Shown: positions 18,163-30,179, numbered from the stretch's first letter. The stretch is 64,000 nt of DNA from VAZQ01 sp963712565 (GCA_963712565.1 CAVQIP010000028.1:65316-129315); one strand, 5' to 3'. Translations and numbers: made by a program. Notes: generated by a model from the letters alone, not told the origin.

Positions 18163-19074
18163 ATGAATTTCGTCATTCCACCACCGAGGGAGACCTTCGA
18201 CGTCGCCTTGGAGGACGGCGCCAAGATCCGCGTCCGGCGGCACGGCAATCGCGACGGCGTGCGCCTGACGGTCACGCACGGCAACGGATTTGCCGCCGAT
18301 GCCTATCTCCCGTTCTGGCAGCAGCTGACGCCGAACTACGACGTGCTGGTGTTCGACTTTCGCAATCACGGCCAGAACATTCCAGTCGAGCCCGCCAACC
18401 ACAATTACGCGCAGTTGAGCCGCGATCTCGAGCGCGTGCTGGACACGATCGAATCCCGGCTCGGCAAGAAGACCACGATCGGCATTTTCCATTCCATGTC
18501 GGCGCGCACCGCCATGAAACACGCCATCGAGACCGGCTGGCGCTGGCACGGGCTCGTGCTGTTCGATCCGCCCAACGTTCCGCCTACGAGCCATCCGCGC
18601 TATCAGGCGATGGAGATTTTCGAGAACAAGCTCACGGAGTGGGCGCTCGGCCGCCGCCGGCGGTTTGCCGCGGTGGAGGAGCTGGCGTCGGAGTATCTCC
18701 GCTCGCGCGCCACCCAGGGCTGGGTGCCCGGCGCGCACGAGCTGATGGCGCGCTCGGTTCTGCGCAAGCGCCCGGACGGCGACGGCTATACGCTCGTGTG
18801 CGCGCCGGAGAACGAAGCGGCGATCTACGCCGAGGCGCTGACGCTCAACCTGTGGCCGCGCGCGAGCGAGTTCGGCGGACCGGTGAAGCTCATCGGCGCC
18901 GATCCCAATCTCAAGGGCGCTCCCGCCACCGCCCAAACCAACCAGGCGCTCGGGCTCGAGAACGGCTACGACTACGCCTTCGTCCCCGGCACCGGCCATC
19001 TGCTGCAGATCGAGCGGCCGGCGGACTGTGCGCGCATCGTCGAGGAATTCATCGCGAAGTGCGGCCTGCGATGA
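18163..19074 (+). CDS. alpha/beta hydrolase
   Basis: 303 residues, start preceded by GAGAG repeats. The oxyanion region 'VTHGNGFAAD', the 'VFDFRNHG' strand-loop and the nucleophile elbow 'GIFHSMSART' are visible; the Gly residues flanking the Ser in the usual GxSxG are replaced by Phe and Ser. The catalytic His is probably in 'VPGTGHLLQIE'. Likely an esterase or C-C bond hydrolase; the substrate is unknown. It stands alone, transcribed away from the molybdenum hydroxylase. Confidence 0.82.
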   Translation: MNFVIPPPRETFDVALEDGAKIRVRRHGNRDGVRLTVTHGNGFAADAYLPFWQQLTPNYDVLVFDFRNHGQNIPVEPANHNYAQLSRDLERVLDTIESRLGKKTTIGIFHSMSARTAMKHAIETGWRWHGLVLFDPPNVPPTSHPRYQAMEIFENKLTEWALGRRRRFAAVEELASEYLRSRATQGWVPGAHELMARSVLRKRPDGDGYTLVCAPENEAAIYAEALTLNLWPRASEFGGPVKLIGADPNLKGAPATAQTNQALGLENGYDYAFVPGTGHLLQIERPADCARIVEEFIAKCGLR

Positions 19075-19099
19075 GCCGAGGAGCCCCGACTGGACCGGT

Positions 19100-20251
19100 T
19101 CAGGCCGGCGGAAGGATATCGATCGCGTTGCCGTATTCGCCGGCGCTCGAATAGGTCACGCCCATGTTGTGATAGTGCTTTGCCGCCTTGGCGACGCTGC
19201 CGGCCCATCCGCGCCCGCGACCGAAGGCGACGAACCAAACCGGCAAGGTCGGCTTGCCGGCCTTGCGGCGCAGCGCCTCCATGTCGCGGGCACTGCCGGC
19301 GCCGCGCTCCACGATGACGCCATAGACGTTGGGATGGCCGACGTATGAGACGGCGCCGCCGCGCAGCAGCAGCGGGTTCTTGGCGATCACCTTGAGGCCG
19401 TAGCTCCCCGCCAACTCGATGGCGCCGATCACGTCCTTGACCGAATAGGCGTCCGGATTGTCGAGCTCGATATAGGCGAAGCCCTGCTTGCGGCGCTGCT
19501 CGAACTGCTCGCGCAGGTTCTTCTCCCAGCCCGGTCCGCGCGGATCGATCTGGCCTTCGTTGTACTGCGCCGCCGTGTCGGACGTGTGCAGATAGGGACC
19601 GTAGCGCCCGGTATTGTGCTCGTCGAACAAATTGCCGTAGGCGATGCTGATGCCGCGTTTGACCGGTTCGGCGCCGTAGGCCACCACGGTCACGTCGGCG
19701 TCGCGGCCCGGCCCTGACGCCTGCGCCCCGATCAGGTATCGCAGCGGCTTGCCGGCGAGCGGGTTCGCGGCCGTTGGCGATGCCGGAGCCGCAGCGGTGG
19801 GCGAATTCGCCGGCGGCGTGAGTTTCACCGTTTGCACCCGGCGCGGAAAGTTCGATGGGATCGCCTGCTCGGGCAGAGCATCCAACGACTTTGCGTCGCG
19901 GGCGCGGGTGGCATGTTGCGATTGCTGCGGCGCGCTGCGGTAGACGGTGCTTTCCCGGCTGTAAGGAGCGAAGGCCGCGTCGAAGCGATCGGACATGAAC
20001 GAGCGCGGCGCACCGGATTTCTGATCGTTTGGCCAAAGCAGCAAGGTGATCGTGGCTCCTGCCAACACGCCGGCGAGGAGCTTGAGCGCAAGCACGGCGA
20101 CGGACAGGACACATGGCCGGCGAGGCGCCGACTGCCGCGATCGCGTTGCCGGATGCGATGTTCGCGTTGCCGGCCGCCGTGGTGCTGGCCGCTGCAATCT
20201 CATCGCGGCCGGCTGGCCGACATTCAGCGCGATCGCTCGACTTGCGATCAT
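19100..20251 (-). CDS. membrane-anchored TIM-barrel-like (GH114-related) protein
   Basis: 383 residues. A basic N-terminal ~46 residues precede one membrane helix (about 47-72), then a Pro/Ala-rich linker to ~165. The rest looks like a folded domain with 'GFAYIELDNPDAY', 'YGLKVIAKNP' and 'LPVWFVAFG', a pattern that recalls endo-alpha-1,4-polygalactosaminidase (GH114/TM1410) barrels. That relationship is tentative. A single-pass anchor with the domain outside is inferred. The ribosome binding site is weak. The 3' end is close to the convergent alpha/beta hydrolase. Confidence 0.6.
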   Translation of the reverse strand: MIASRAIALNVGQPAAMRLQRPAPRRPATRTSHPATRSRQSAPRRPCVLSVAVLALKLLAGVLAGATITLLLWPNDQKSGAPRSFMSDRFDAAFAPYSRESTVYRSAPQQSQHATRARDAKSLDALPEQAIPSNFPRRVQTVKLTPPANSPTAAAPASPTAANPLAGKPLRYLIGAQASGPGRDADVTVVAYGAEPVKRGISIAYGNLFDEHNTGRYGPYLHTSDTAAQYNEGQIDPRGPGWEKNLREQFEQRRKQGFAYIELDNPDAYSVKDVIGAIELAGSYGLKVIAKNPLLLRGGAVSYVGHPNVYGVIVERGAGSARDMEALRRKAGKPTLPVWFVAFGRGRGWAGSVAKAAKHYHNMGVTYSSAGEYGNAIDILPPA

Positions 20252-20743
20252 GATCGAGTAGCCCCCGCACGCCCAACAAGATCGGCGGCATCACCCCGCC
20301 CAGCGCAGGCCATCCCCTTCGGCCACGATGGGTTCGCTGTTTCAGCGCGCGAGCATGATGCTCAAGAGATTAAAAGTTAGTGTATTGATAAATAAGGAAG
20401 AATCTTGGTCTCGCGATGTCGACTCTGGGGTGCACCCCGCTGCCGCGGCGCTTGTAAACAACAATGAAAATAACAAGGGACCGCCGCGCAAAGCCCTGTC
20501 ACCGCTAGGTTTTTTTTCGCGGCCATTGCAAAAGAACAATGAAAAACAATGGATCGGGTCATTGATACCCACCGGGCGGGGTCGAGCATGAATGCCGAAC
20601 CGCGCGCGCAAAAAAACCCGGCGCGAGTGGGTCGCCCGGGTGTCGTGCACAGCTTTGGATATTGCCGCTCTGATAGGTGATTCGGGTAACGTGAGTCGAG
20701 AGAAATCATCTGGTCCGGTGGGCCGGCGGAGCGGGAAACAGCC
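20252..20743. other. AT-rich intergenic island with short direct repeats
   Basis: About 490 bases with a marked drop in GC between roughly 20360 and 20560. AACAATGAAAA occurs twice (near 20459 and 20535) and an eight-T run lies near 20511. An 87-codon plus-strand frame at 20328-20591 exists but has no ribosome binding site or family character and was not called. It could hold a promoter, a small RNA or the remnant of an inserted element. Confidence 0.45.
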
Positions 20744-21635
20744 ATGAAGAAGATCGCGCTCGAGGAGCATTTCTGGACCGACGGCTTTCCCCATACCGGC
20801 AAGATCGGCGCAGACCTGTTCGAGCCGTGGTTCCTGCGCTCGATCGCCGCGCGTTTGTCGGATTTTTCCGAACTCCGCATCGCGGCGATGGACGAAGCCG
20901 GGATCGAGCTCTCGGTGCTGTCGCTGAATTCGCCGGGCGTGCAGGCCGAGCGCGACCCGGCCAGGGCGGTGAGCGAGGCACGCCGGGCCAACGATTTTCT
21001 TGCGGCCGAGATCGCGCGGCATCCCACGCGATATGCCGGGTTCGCGCATCTGCCGATGCAGGCGCCCGCTGCCGCCGCCGGCGAGCTCGAACGCTGCGTG
21101 CGGCAGCTCGGCTTCAAAGGCGCGCTCATCAACGGCCACACCAACGGCGTCTATCTCGACGATGGGAGCTACCTGCCGTTCTGGGAGAGGGTCGAGGCGC
21201 TCGCCGTTCCGGTCTACCTGCATCCGGTGCACATGCCGGTCCGTCCTCCCGTGCTCGCGGATTATCCCGGCTTGGCGGCGTCGATGTGGGGCTGGACGGC
21301 GGAGACCGGCGGCCACGCGCTGCGCCTCGTTCTGAGCGGGCTGTTCGACCGTTTTCCCAGGCTCAATGTCATCCTCGGCCACATGGGCGAGGCTTTGCCC
21401 TACCTGCTTTGGCGCATCGACAGCCGCTTCAAGATCTACCGGCCGAAGGTCGGGCTTGAGCGGCTGCCGTCCGACTATATCCGCCGCAATTTCTTCGCGA
21501 CCACCGCGGGCGCCTGCCAGACCGAGGCGCTCGTCTGCGCAATGCAGGCGCTCGGAGCGGATCGAATCATGTTCTCGGTCGACTACCCGTTGGAAGACAG
21601 CGCGCAAGCCGCGCGCTTCATCGAAGCGGCGCCGA

Positions 21636-24080
<2,445 letters not shown>

Positions 24081-24116
24081 CGCGTCACTAGCTGTCCCTC
24101 TGACGTTTCACTCCAC

Positions 24117-24210
24117 TGTCATCGTCCGCGAAAGCGGACGATCCAGTAAACACGGGGAGCTCGAATGCAAGAATGGTGTTTATTGGATGCCCGCTTCCGC
24201 GGGCATGACA
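24117..24210. repeat. dispersed palindromic element, copy B
   Basis: Outer ends TGTCAT / ATGACA, then internal hairpins (CGTCCGC..GCGGACG and GCCCGC..GCGGGC), then inverted ATCCAGTAAACAC / GTGTTTATTGGAT, around a short centre. It has the build of a small MITE-like element. It sits between a frameshifted dioxygenase and the hydroxylase large subunit. Confidence 0.75.
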
Positions 24211-24218
24211 ATCCTGGA

Positions 24219-25248
24219 TCATTCCAATTCCTCGCGCACGAGATCGAGCCGCTCGAACGCCGACCTGTCCGTCACCATGAACAGGTCGGCGTCGCCGCCG
24301 CGCGCCTCGTGGCGCGCGAAGGTCCAGTGCGGGATGGTGAAGACGTCGTGCTGCGACCATTCGAAGCTTTGCTCGCCGATGGTCGAGCGGCCCTCGCCGG
24401 CGACCACGAGGCACACCACGTTGTAGGTTGCGCGCTTGGCGCGTGTCGGCGCGCCCTTGCGCAGGCGGGCGGCATAGCAATCGAGGGTCGGCATGACGGC
24501 GCCGCCGGTCGCCGGGTTGACGTAGCGGATCGTGCACATGCCGTCGGCGCCGGGCGGCGCCGCGGCGAGCAGCCGGCGCGTCGCCTCGCCGGCATAGCGG
24601 TATTTCGGCGAATTGACCTCGCCGGCGGCCGCGCCTTCGGCGCGCAGGCCCGCTTCGGTCCACAATATTCTCTTCGCCGGCGTCGACCTGCCAGAACGCG
24701 TTGTTGCGCGGGTCGCCCGGCTCGAAGAAATGCGCGTCGACGGCGCGGATCAGCGGCATATTGGCGGCGTCGAACCAGATGATGCGGTGGTCGCTCTCGT
24801 TGATGTGGCCGTGCCAGACCATCGGCGGGGTCAGGATCAAGTCACCCGCCTTCATCTCGCAACGCCGGCCGTTGACGATGGTGACCGCGCCTTCCGCGCG
24901 GGTGGCGAAGCGGATCGCCGCCCCGGTATGGCGGTGCGGACGGGCGCGATCGCCGGGATCGAGCACGGTGAAGGCGGCGAGCAAGGTGCTGGTGGTGGTC
25001 GTCTCCGCCCCGAACGCCGGATGCGCCATGATCAGGGCGCGCCGTTCGATGTCGTTGATCGATACTTCCGCGACCGAGCGGTGCAGGAACGGCTCGATGT
25101 CGCGCCAACGCCAGATGAAGGGGGCGTCCTGCGGCTGCGGCTTGACCGGCGTGATGCGCTGGTAGCGGTCCCAGAGCGGATGCAGGTGCCGGGCTTCGAG
25201 CTCGGCGACGAAGGGGTTGCCAGGCTTTGTCATCGCGGCGTCGACCAA
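24219..25248 (-). pseudogene. gentisate 1,2-dioxygenase-like cupin, frameshifted
   Basis: The N-terminal two-thirds (from a TTG at 25248 behind AGGAG, or the ATG at 25233) runs in one frame to 'FWQVDAGEE' and carries the first cupin motif 'RARPHRHTGAAIRF'. The remaining ~148 residues ('ILWTEAGLRAEG' to 'LVREELE', with the second cupin) continue in another frame. One extra base near 24660-24672 explains the break: removing it joins the frames as ...GEE-ILWTEAG. The restored protein would be ~340 residues, the usual size. Whether this is a real mutation or an assembly error cannot be told from the sequence alone. Confidence 0.8.
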
Positions 25249-25294
25249 GGCGTAGCTCCTCTCCTCCGGCGCCGTCACTCGCGGGCTTGACCAC

Positions 25295-25422
25295 GCAAGT
25301 CGGCTTAGCCGACTTGCCCACTTGAAGTGCCGAACTCGGGTTAAACCCGAGTTCGGGTGGTCCATCTTGCTTCGCGAGAGCTTTTTGCGAAGAAAATGGA
25401 TTGCCGGGTCAAGCCCGGCAAT
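25295..25422. repeat. cluster of three short palindromes
   Basis: Three separate hairpins lie in one gap: GCAAGTCGGC-TTA-GCCGACTTGC (25295-25317), CCGAACTCGGGTT-A-AACCCGAGTTCGG (25330-25356) and ATTGCCGGG-tcaag-CCCGGCAAT (25400-25422). The first shares its core with the palindrome at 17903. They lie between two frameshifted genes and may act as processing or termination signals. Confidence 0.8.
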
Positions 25423-25434
25423 GACAGCAATTCG

Positions 25435-26365
25435 TCACGACTTCGGCAGCTTGGCGTCGATATTTCCGCTATCGATGATGACGTGCTTGATGAAGACGCG
25501 CGGGTCGACCTTCTCGCCCTTGAGGTAGGTGGCGAGCACGTCGACGCCGAGCCGTCCCCATTGCACCGGGTTCAGCTCGACCGTCATCGCCAGATTGTCC
25601 TCCTTCACCGCCCGCAGCGCCGGCGGCACGCCGTTCATGCCGGTCACCAGCGTCTTGCCCTTGCGGTTGGCGCGCATTGACCGCCTGCATCGCGCCCAAC
25701 GCGACGTCGTCGTTGGCGGTGTAGATCGCGGCGAGGTCGGGGTTGGCGACCAGCACGTCTTCCGCCTGCTTGACGCCGCGCTCGCGCGTGAGCGGCCCGT
25801 CGGCGCGGAACACGATCTGGATGCCGGGATATTTCGCCATCACCTCGCTGTAGCCGTCGCCGAGATTCTTGAACGTGGGCGCGCCGCTCGGTCCCATCAG
25901 CAGCGCCACCTTGCCTTTGCCGCCGAGCTTCTTCGCGGTCCATTCCGCGATGTCGCGGCCGATCTGCTTCTCGTCCATGGCCACGTGGATGGTCTGGTTG
26001 GGCGAGGCCGAGCCGCGCGCGACCGAGACGATCGGAATTTTCGCCGCCGCCGCCGCGTCATAGGCGGCGTTCACGCCGACGGCGTCGATCGGCGAGATCA
26101 GGATGCCCTTGACGCCGCGCGCGACGAGATCCTGCACGCCGTTGATCTGCTTGAGCTTGTCCTCGTTGGCGGACACCGTCGCCACGTCCCAGCCGAGCTC
26201 CTGCGCGCGCGCCCGGATGCCGCGCAGCATGGCGATGTAGAACGGATTGTCGTCCTGCGCGAGCGAGACGCCGATGGTGGTCTTCTGCTGCGCATCCGCC
26301 GGCAGCGCCAGCGACGCCGAAAGCAGCAATGCCGCGGCGAGCGCGGCCATGCGAGGCTTGAACAT
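25435..26365 (-). pseudogene. sugar-type ABC transporter substrate-binding protein (RbsB family), frameshifted
   Basis: Starts at an ATG behind AGGAG (7-base spacing). Residues 1-25 are a signal peptide ending 'PADAQQ'. The periplasmic-binding-protein type 1 fold is evident: 'IGVSLAQDDNPFY', 'ILISPIDAVGV', and 'AIYTANDDVALGAMQAV'. After 'AVNAR' the frame shifts; the rest ('ANRKGKTLVTGMNG' to 'DAKLPKS') is read in another frame. One extra C (plus-strand G) around 25669-25675 accounts for it. The repaired protein would be ~310 residues, normal for the family. It is followed upstream by its permease, 14 bases away. Confidence 0.85.
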
Positions 26366-26379
26366 GGGACTACTCCTCT

Positions 26380-27324
26380 TCAACGGTGCGAGCGTAGCCT
26401 TTCGGCGGCCGCCGCCGCAATGATCACGGCGCCGACCGCCACGCGCTGCCAATAGGAATCGACATTGAGCAGATTGAGCGCGTTGCCGAGCACGATCATG
26501 ATGAACACCCCGATCACGCTCTTGTAGAGCGTGCCCTCGCCGCCCTGCAGCGAGGCCCCGCCCAGCACCACCGCGGCGATGGCCGTCAATTCGTAGAATT
26601 CGCCGGCCGTCGGCTGGCCCGATTGCAGCCGGGCGGCGAGCATGACCCCGGCGATGCCGGCGAGCGCGCCGCACCACACATAGGTCGACGCTATCACACG
26701 GCGCACCGGAACGCCCGACAGGTAGGCCGCCTCGCGTCCGCCGCCGGTGGCATAGATGCGCCGGCCATAGGGGGTCGCATGCATGACGAAGGAGAGCGCC
26801 GCCAGCAGGATCGCGGGGACCCATACGAGATAGTGGATGCCGAGGAAGCGGTCGGAGCCGAAGGCGATGAACTCGCCCGGCAGGCCGGTCTCGCCGGAGA
26901 CCGGCGCGCCGCCGGTGATGAGGAAGACGACGCCGCGCACCAGCACCATGGTGCCGAGCGTGGTGATGAAGGGATTGACGTTGAGGAAGGCGATGACCAG
27001 TCCGTTGGCGAGCCCGACGGCCGCGCCGGCGGCGACCCCGGCCGCCACGCCGGCCGCGATCCCGGCCTCCAGCATGACCATCGCCGCGACGCAGCCCGCC
27101 AGCGCCGCGGTCGAGCCGACCGAAAGGTCGAACCCGCCGCCGACGATGACGAAGGTCATGCCCATGGCGATCACCGCCATGATCGAGGACTGCACCAGGA
27201 TGTTGGTGAGATTGAGCGGGGAGAGAAAGCGGTCGGTCAGCAGCGCGGTCACGGCGCAGAGCACGAGCAGCGAGACGAGCGGCATCTGGCCGACGAGATT
27301 CCAGCGCTTCGCCATGCGTTCCAT
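26380..27324 (-). CDS. sugar-type ABC transporter permease (RbsC family)
   Basis: 314 residues with about ten hydrophobic segments. Family marks include 'VIVGGGFDLSVGSTAAL' and 'AAVVLGGASLQGGEGTLYKSVIG', the region near the coupling helix. ATG at 27315 is an alternative start. An Ala/Gly-rich stretch around residues 88-108 contains three 'GVAAG'-like units. It forms the membrane channel with the ATPase at 27491-28960. A 107-bp palindromic element separates it from that gene. Confidence 0.9.
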   Translation of the reverse strand: MERMAKRWNLVGQMPLVSLLVLCAVTALLTDRFLSPLNLTNILVQSSIMAVIAMGMTFVIVGGGFDLSVGSTAALAGCVAAMVMLEAGIAAGVAAGVAAGAAVGLANGLVIAFLNVNPFITTLGTMVLVRGVVFLITGGAPVSGETGLPGEFIAFGSDRFLGIHYLVWVPAILLAALSFVMHATPYGRRIYATGGGREAAYLSGVPVRRVIASTYVWCGALAGIAGVMLAARLQSGQPTAGEFYELTAIAAVVLGGASLQGGEGTLYKSVIGVFIMIVLGNALNLLNVDSYWQRVAVGAVIIAAAAAERLRSHR

Positions 27325-27345
27325 GCAACGATCAAATCTCTCTCG

Positions 27346-27452
27346 CCGTCATCCTGAGGTGCCCGCGCCTTCGCGGGCCTCGAAGGATGAACGGCCCCGG
27401 CCGTCGCCCTTCGAGGCTCGCCCGAAGACGGGCTCGCGCCTCAGGGTGACGG
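27346..27452. repeat. dispersed palindromic element, copy C
   Basis: Outer arms CCGTCATCCTGAGG and CCTCAGGGTGACGG are inverted with one mismatch. Internal hairpins of CGCGCC..GGGCCTCGAAGG type lie between them. The element is a common alphaproteobacterial intergenic repeat type. It lies inside the ABC transporter operon, between ATPase and permease genes. Confidence 0.8.
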
Positions 27453-27490
27453 ATCGAGATTGGAGTGCGCCCCTCATTGTCAACCGCCCC

Positions 27491-28960
27491 TCACCCGCCG
27501 ATCGCCGCGCGCAGCTTGGGCTCGTCGAGGCCGGCGGCGCGCGCGAGCGCGACCGCGATCCGCCCCTGGCGCACGGCGAGAACGGAGTCGCACAAACGCG
27601 CGAGCTCGCCGAGGTCGCTCGAATGGATCAGCGCGCCGCCGCCGCGGGCGACAAAATCGCGGATGAGCGCGTGGATCTGCGCTTTGGCCGCGACATCGAT
27701 GCCCTGGGTCGGCTCATCGAGAAGCAGCACTGCGACGCGGCGCGCCAGCCATTTCGCCAGGATCACCTTCTGCTGGTTGCCGCCTGACAGCGCGCTTGCC
27801 AGCAGCGCCGGCCGCCGCGGACGGATGTCGACGAGCTCCATCAGCGCGGCGACGATCCGGTCTCCAGCGCTGCGGTCGAGCCAGCCGGCGCGCGACAGCG
27901 CGTCGAGATTGGGCAGCAAGATGTTGTCGCGGACCGACTGATTCATCACCAAGCCGAGCGAGCGCTCGCCCGGCACCATGCCGATGCCGGCGGCAATGGC
28001 ATCGCCGGGATGCGCCAGCCGGCGCTCGCCGTCGCGGGTTGCGACCAGCGTCGGGTCGTTGGCGTCGCCGAACAGGCCGCGGATCATCCGCTCGGTGCCG
28101 CTGCCGAGCAGGCCGGCCAATCCGATGATTTCGCGAGCGCGCAAGCGCATCGTCGCGACGCCGTCAGGCCGCGCCTCCAGCAGCAGCTCGGCCGACGGAG
28201 CGGGACCGGTGACGACTTCCGTCGCCAAGCGTCCGGTCATCGCCTCCACCAGATCGTGCACGGAGAAAGCGCCGCGCCCGACGACCGCGGTGACGCGTCC
28301 GTCGCGCAGCACGGTGCAGCGGTCGGCGATCGCCACCACCTCATCGAGACGATGGGAGATGTAGACGACGGCGGTGCCCTGAGCTTTCAGGCGCGCCAGC
28401 GCCGAAAACAGCCGTTCGATCTCGCGCTTCTCGAGCGCCGCCGTCGGCTCGTCGAGGATGAAGATACGGCATCGCCGGCGCAGCGCCTTGGCGATTGCCA
28501 CCAGCTGACGCTCGGCAAAGCCGAGCGCGGCGACGGGCCAGCCCGGATCGGGGTCGAAGTCGAGCTGAGCGAGCACGGCACGCGCTTCCGCGCGCATGCG
28601 CGCGCGATCGACCAGTTCCAGCGGGCCTAGCCGGCGGACCGGAAGATCGCCGAGCGCGATGTTCTCCGCGATCGACAACTTCGGCACCAGTCGCAGTTCC
28701 TGCGGGATGGTCACGATGCCGGCGGCGATCGCGTCGCGCGGGCTCGAAAATTGTCGCTCCCGTCCGTCGATCCGGACGACCCCGCGGTCGGGACGATGGA
28801 CCCCCGAGAGGATGCGGATCAGCGTCGACTTGCCGGCACCGTTCTCGCCGACGATGGCGTGGATTTCGCCGAACGCCACGTCGAAGTCGACGCCGTCAAG
28901 CGCGACCGTCGCGCCGAAGCGCTTGCTGATGCCCTCGACGCTTGCGGCCGGGTGGGTCAT
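27491..28960 (-). CDS. sugar-type ABC transporter ATP-binding protein with two ATPase domains (RbsA family)
   Basis: 489 residues. The N-terminal domain has Walker A 'GENGAGKST' and Walker B 'IFILDEPTAAL'. The C-terminal domain has a degenerate Walker A ('GLLGSGTERMI'), an intact signature 'LSGGNQQK' and 'LLLDEPTQGID', as is normal for RbsA/MglA/XylG. It powers uptake through the permease at 26380. The ATG is 4 bases after the NicX-like stop, so the dioxygenase and transporter are probably one operon. Confidence 0.92.
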   Translation of the reverse strand: MTHPAASVEGISKRFGATVALDGVDFDVAFGEIHAIVGENGAGKSTLIRILSGVHRPDRGVVRIDGRERQFSSPRDAIAAGIVTIPQELRLVPKLSIAENIALGDLPVRRLGPLELVDRARMRAEARAVLAQLDFDPDPGWPVAALGFAERQLVAIAKALRRRCRIFILDEPTAALEKREIERLFSALARLKAQGTAVVYISHRLDEVVAIADRCTVLRDGRVTAVVGRGAFSVHDLVEAMTGRLATEVVTGPAPSAELLLEARPDGVATMRLRAREIIGLAGLLGSGTERMIRGLFGDANDPTLVATRDGERRLAHPGDAIAAGIGMVPGERSLGLVMNQSVRDNILLPNLDALSRAGWLDRSAGDRIVAALMELVDIRPRRPALLASALSGGNQQKVILAKWLARRVAVLLLDEPTQGIDVAAKAQIHALIRDFVARGGGALIHSSDLGELARLCDSVLAVRQGRIAVALARAAGLDEPKLRAAIGG

Positions 28961-28964
28961 CGCG

Positions 28965-30026
28965 TCAACGCGGAACGAAGGCGACCTGCATCTTCTCGTC
29001 GGTGAATCGTCCGCGTTCGATGATCACGTCGTTGTCGAGCGCCACCGTGCAGTCGCGCATCGGCACGTCGTAGTGTCCCTTGGTGGTGCGTTTGCCGCCG
29101 CCTTGCGAGTTCGGGCCGGTGGAAAACAGGAAATTTCCGGCGAAGCAGCGCGCCCCAGCATGGTGACGCTTCGGATCGGCGCCGTTGAGCGCGATCGCGT
29201 CCCAGCGACCCTGCGGGTTGAGCCCCCAGCCGAGATGCGAGATCGCGTGGCCGTCCATGTCGTCCGCACGCGCCTTGTTGCCGTCGAGCCAGTCGCTCAT
29301 CAGCTTGGCGTCGAGGCCGCCCTCGATCTTGCGGATGAACCCGTCGCGGATGTCGAGCCGCACCTCGTCCTGCACGTAGCGGCAATAGGGCAGCACGACG
29401 ATGTCGCCGGGCGCGAGCACCACCGTGCCGTTGGCCGAGCCTTCGTTCGGAAACGTGTGTACGTGGCCGGCGCCCCAGTGGTCGAAGCGGCCGGGCGCTT
29501 CCGCATAGCCGTATTGGATCATGGTCGGATATTCGCCGAGCTTCACGGTGAGATCGGTGCCGCCGGGCCGGGTGATGCGCATGGTCTTGGCGCGCTCCAG
29601 CCGCTGGCCGGCGTGGCGCACGGCCGCCTCGAGGCCGGGCGGCGACATCAGCGTTTCGAGCTCGTCGGGCCCGTCGATGACCATGAGCACGCGCGTGCCG
29701 GCGTCGCGCGCCTCTTTCAGCCAGCGCGTGAACAGCGGGATGTGGAGGCAGACCAGCATGTCGGCCGACTTGATCGCCTCGAGCGTGCCCTTGCAGCGTC
29801 CGACGGTCTCCACCCCGACCTTGGTCCATGACGGCATGGCGTTGACGCACATCTCGTAGGCGTCGGCGCCGAAATCCTCGGCGGCGGCGAACGCGGCCGC
29901 GACGTAGTCGCGGCGCGCGCCGAGATCGCTCAGCAGCACCAGGGTCTCTCCCTTGCGCACGTTGCAAAGCTCGAATTCCCGGCGGAACAGCATCGCGAGC
30001 TTGGCCTGGTTCAGCGCTTCGTGCAT
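28965..30026 (-). CDS. NicX-like 2,5-dihydroxypyridine 5,6-dioxygenase (M29 aminopeptidase-like family)
   Basis: 353 residues, ATG behind GGAG. The fold family contains both M29 aminopeptidases and NicX, the mononuclear-iron enzyme that opens 2,5-dihydroxypyridine to N-formylmaleamate. The length matches NicX (~350), and 'GHYDVPMRD' places His318 and Asp320 where, as I recall, NicX has iron ligands. His264 in 'AISHLGWGLNP' would be the third. An aminopeptidase role remains the alternative. The gene leads an operon into a complete ABC importer, suggesting that the importer brings in the heterocycle. Confidence 0.78.
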   Translation of the reverse strand: MHEALNQAKLAMLFRREFELCNVRKGETLVLLSDLGARRDYVAAAFAAAEDFGADAYEMCVNAMPSWTKVGVETVGRCKGTLEAIKSADMLVCLHIPLFTRWLKEARDAGTRVLMVIDGPDELETLMSPPGLEAAVRHAGQRLERAKTMRITRPGGTDLTVKLGEYPTMIQYGYAEAPGRFDHWGAGHVHTFPNEGSANGTVVLAPGDIVVLPYCRYVQDEVRLDIRDGFIRKIEGGLDAKLMSDWLDGNKARADDMDGHAISHLGWGLNPQGRWDAIALNGADPKRHHAGARCFAGNFLFSTGPNSQGGGKRTTKGHYDVPMRDCTVALDNDVIIERGRFTDEKMQVAFVPR

Positions 30027-30081
30027 GGGGGATGCTCCGCTATGTCCGACACCTGAGAGAATTTAGCGCTCTTGCCGTGCC

Positions 30082-30162
30082 GTCGTCCCCGCGCAAGCGG
30101 GGACCCATAGTGCCACATACTGCGGTCTCTGGAATATGGGTCCCCGCTTACGCGGGGACGAC
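30082..30162. repeat. dispersed palindromic element, copy D
   Basis: The same 28-base arms as copy A (13471-13542): GTCGTCCCCGCG...CCCATA and TATGGGT...GGGGACGAC. The centre contains CTCTGGAATA, the reverse complement of TATTCCAGAG in copy A, so the two copies are in opposite orientation. It fills the gap between the NicX-like gene and the monooxygenase fusion. Confidence 0.88.
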
Positions 30163-30179
30163 AAGTGACAGTGTGTGCG

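Noticed and set aside
15356..18166. 936-codon plus-strand open frame opposite the molybdenum hydroxylase genes
   Set aside because: Arg/His/Gly-rich translation without family character; a shadow of the real minus-strand L-M-S operon in high-GC DNA.
20328..20591. 87-codon frame in the AT-rich island
   Set aside because: No ribosome binding site and composition follows the local repeats; left uncalled.
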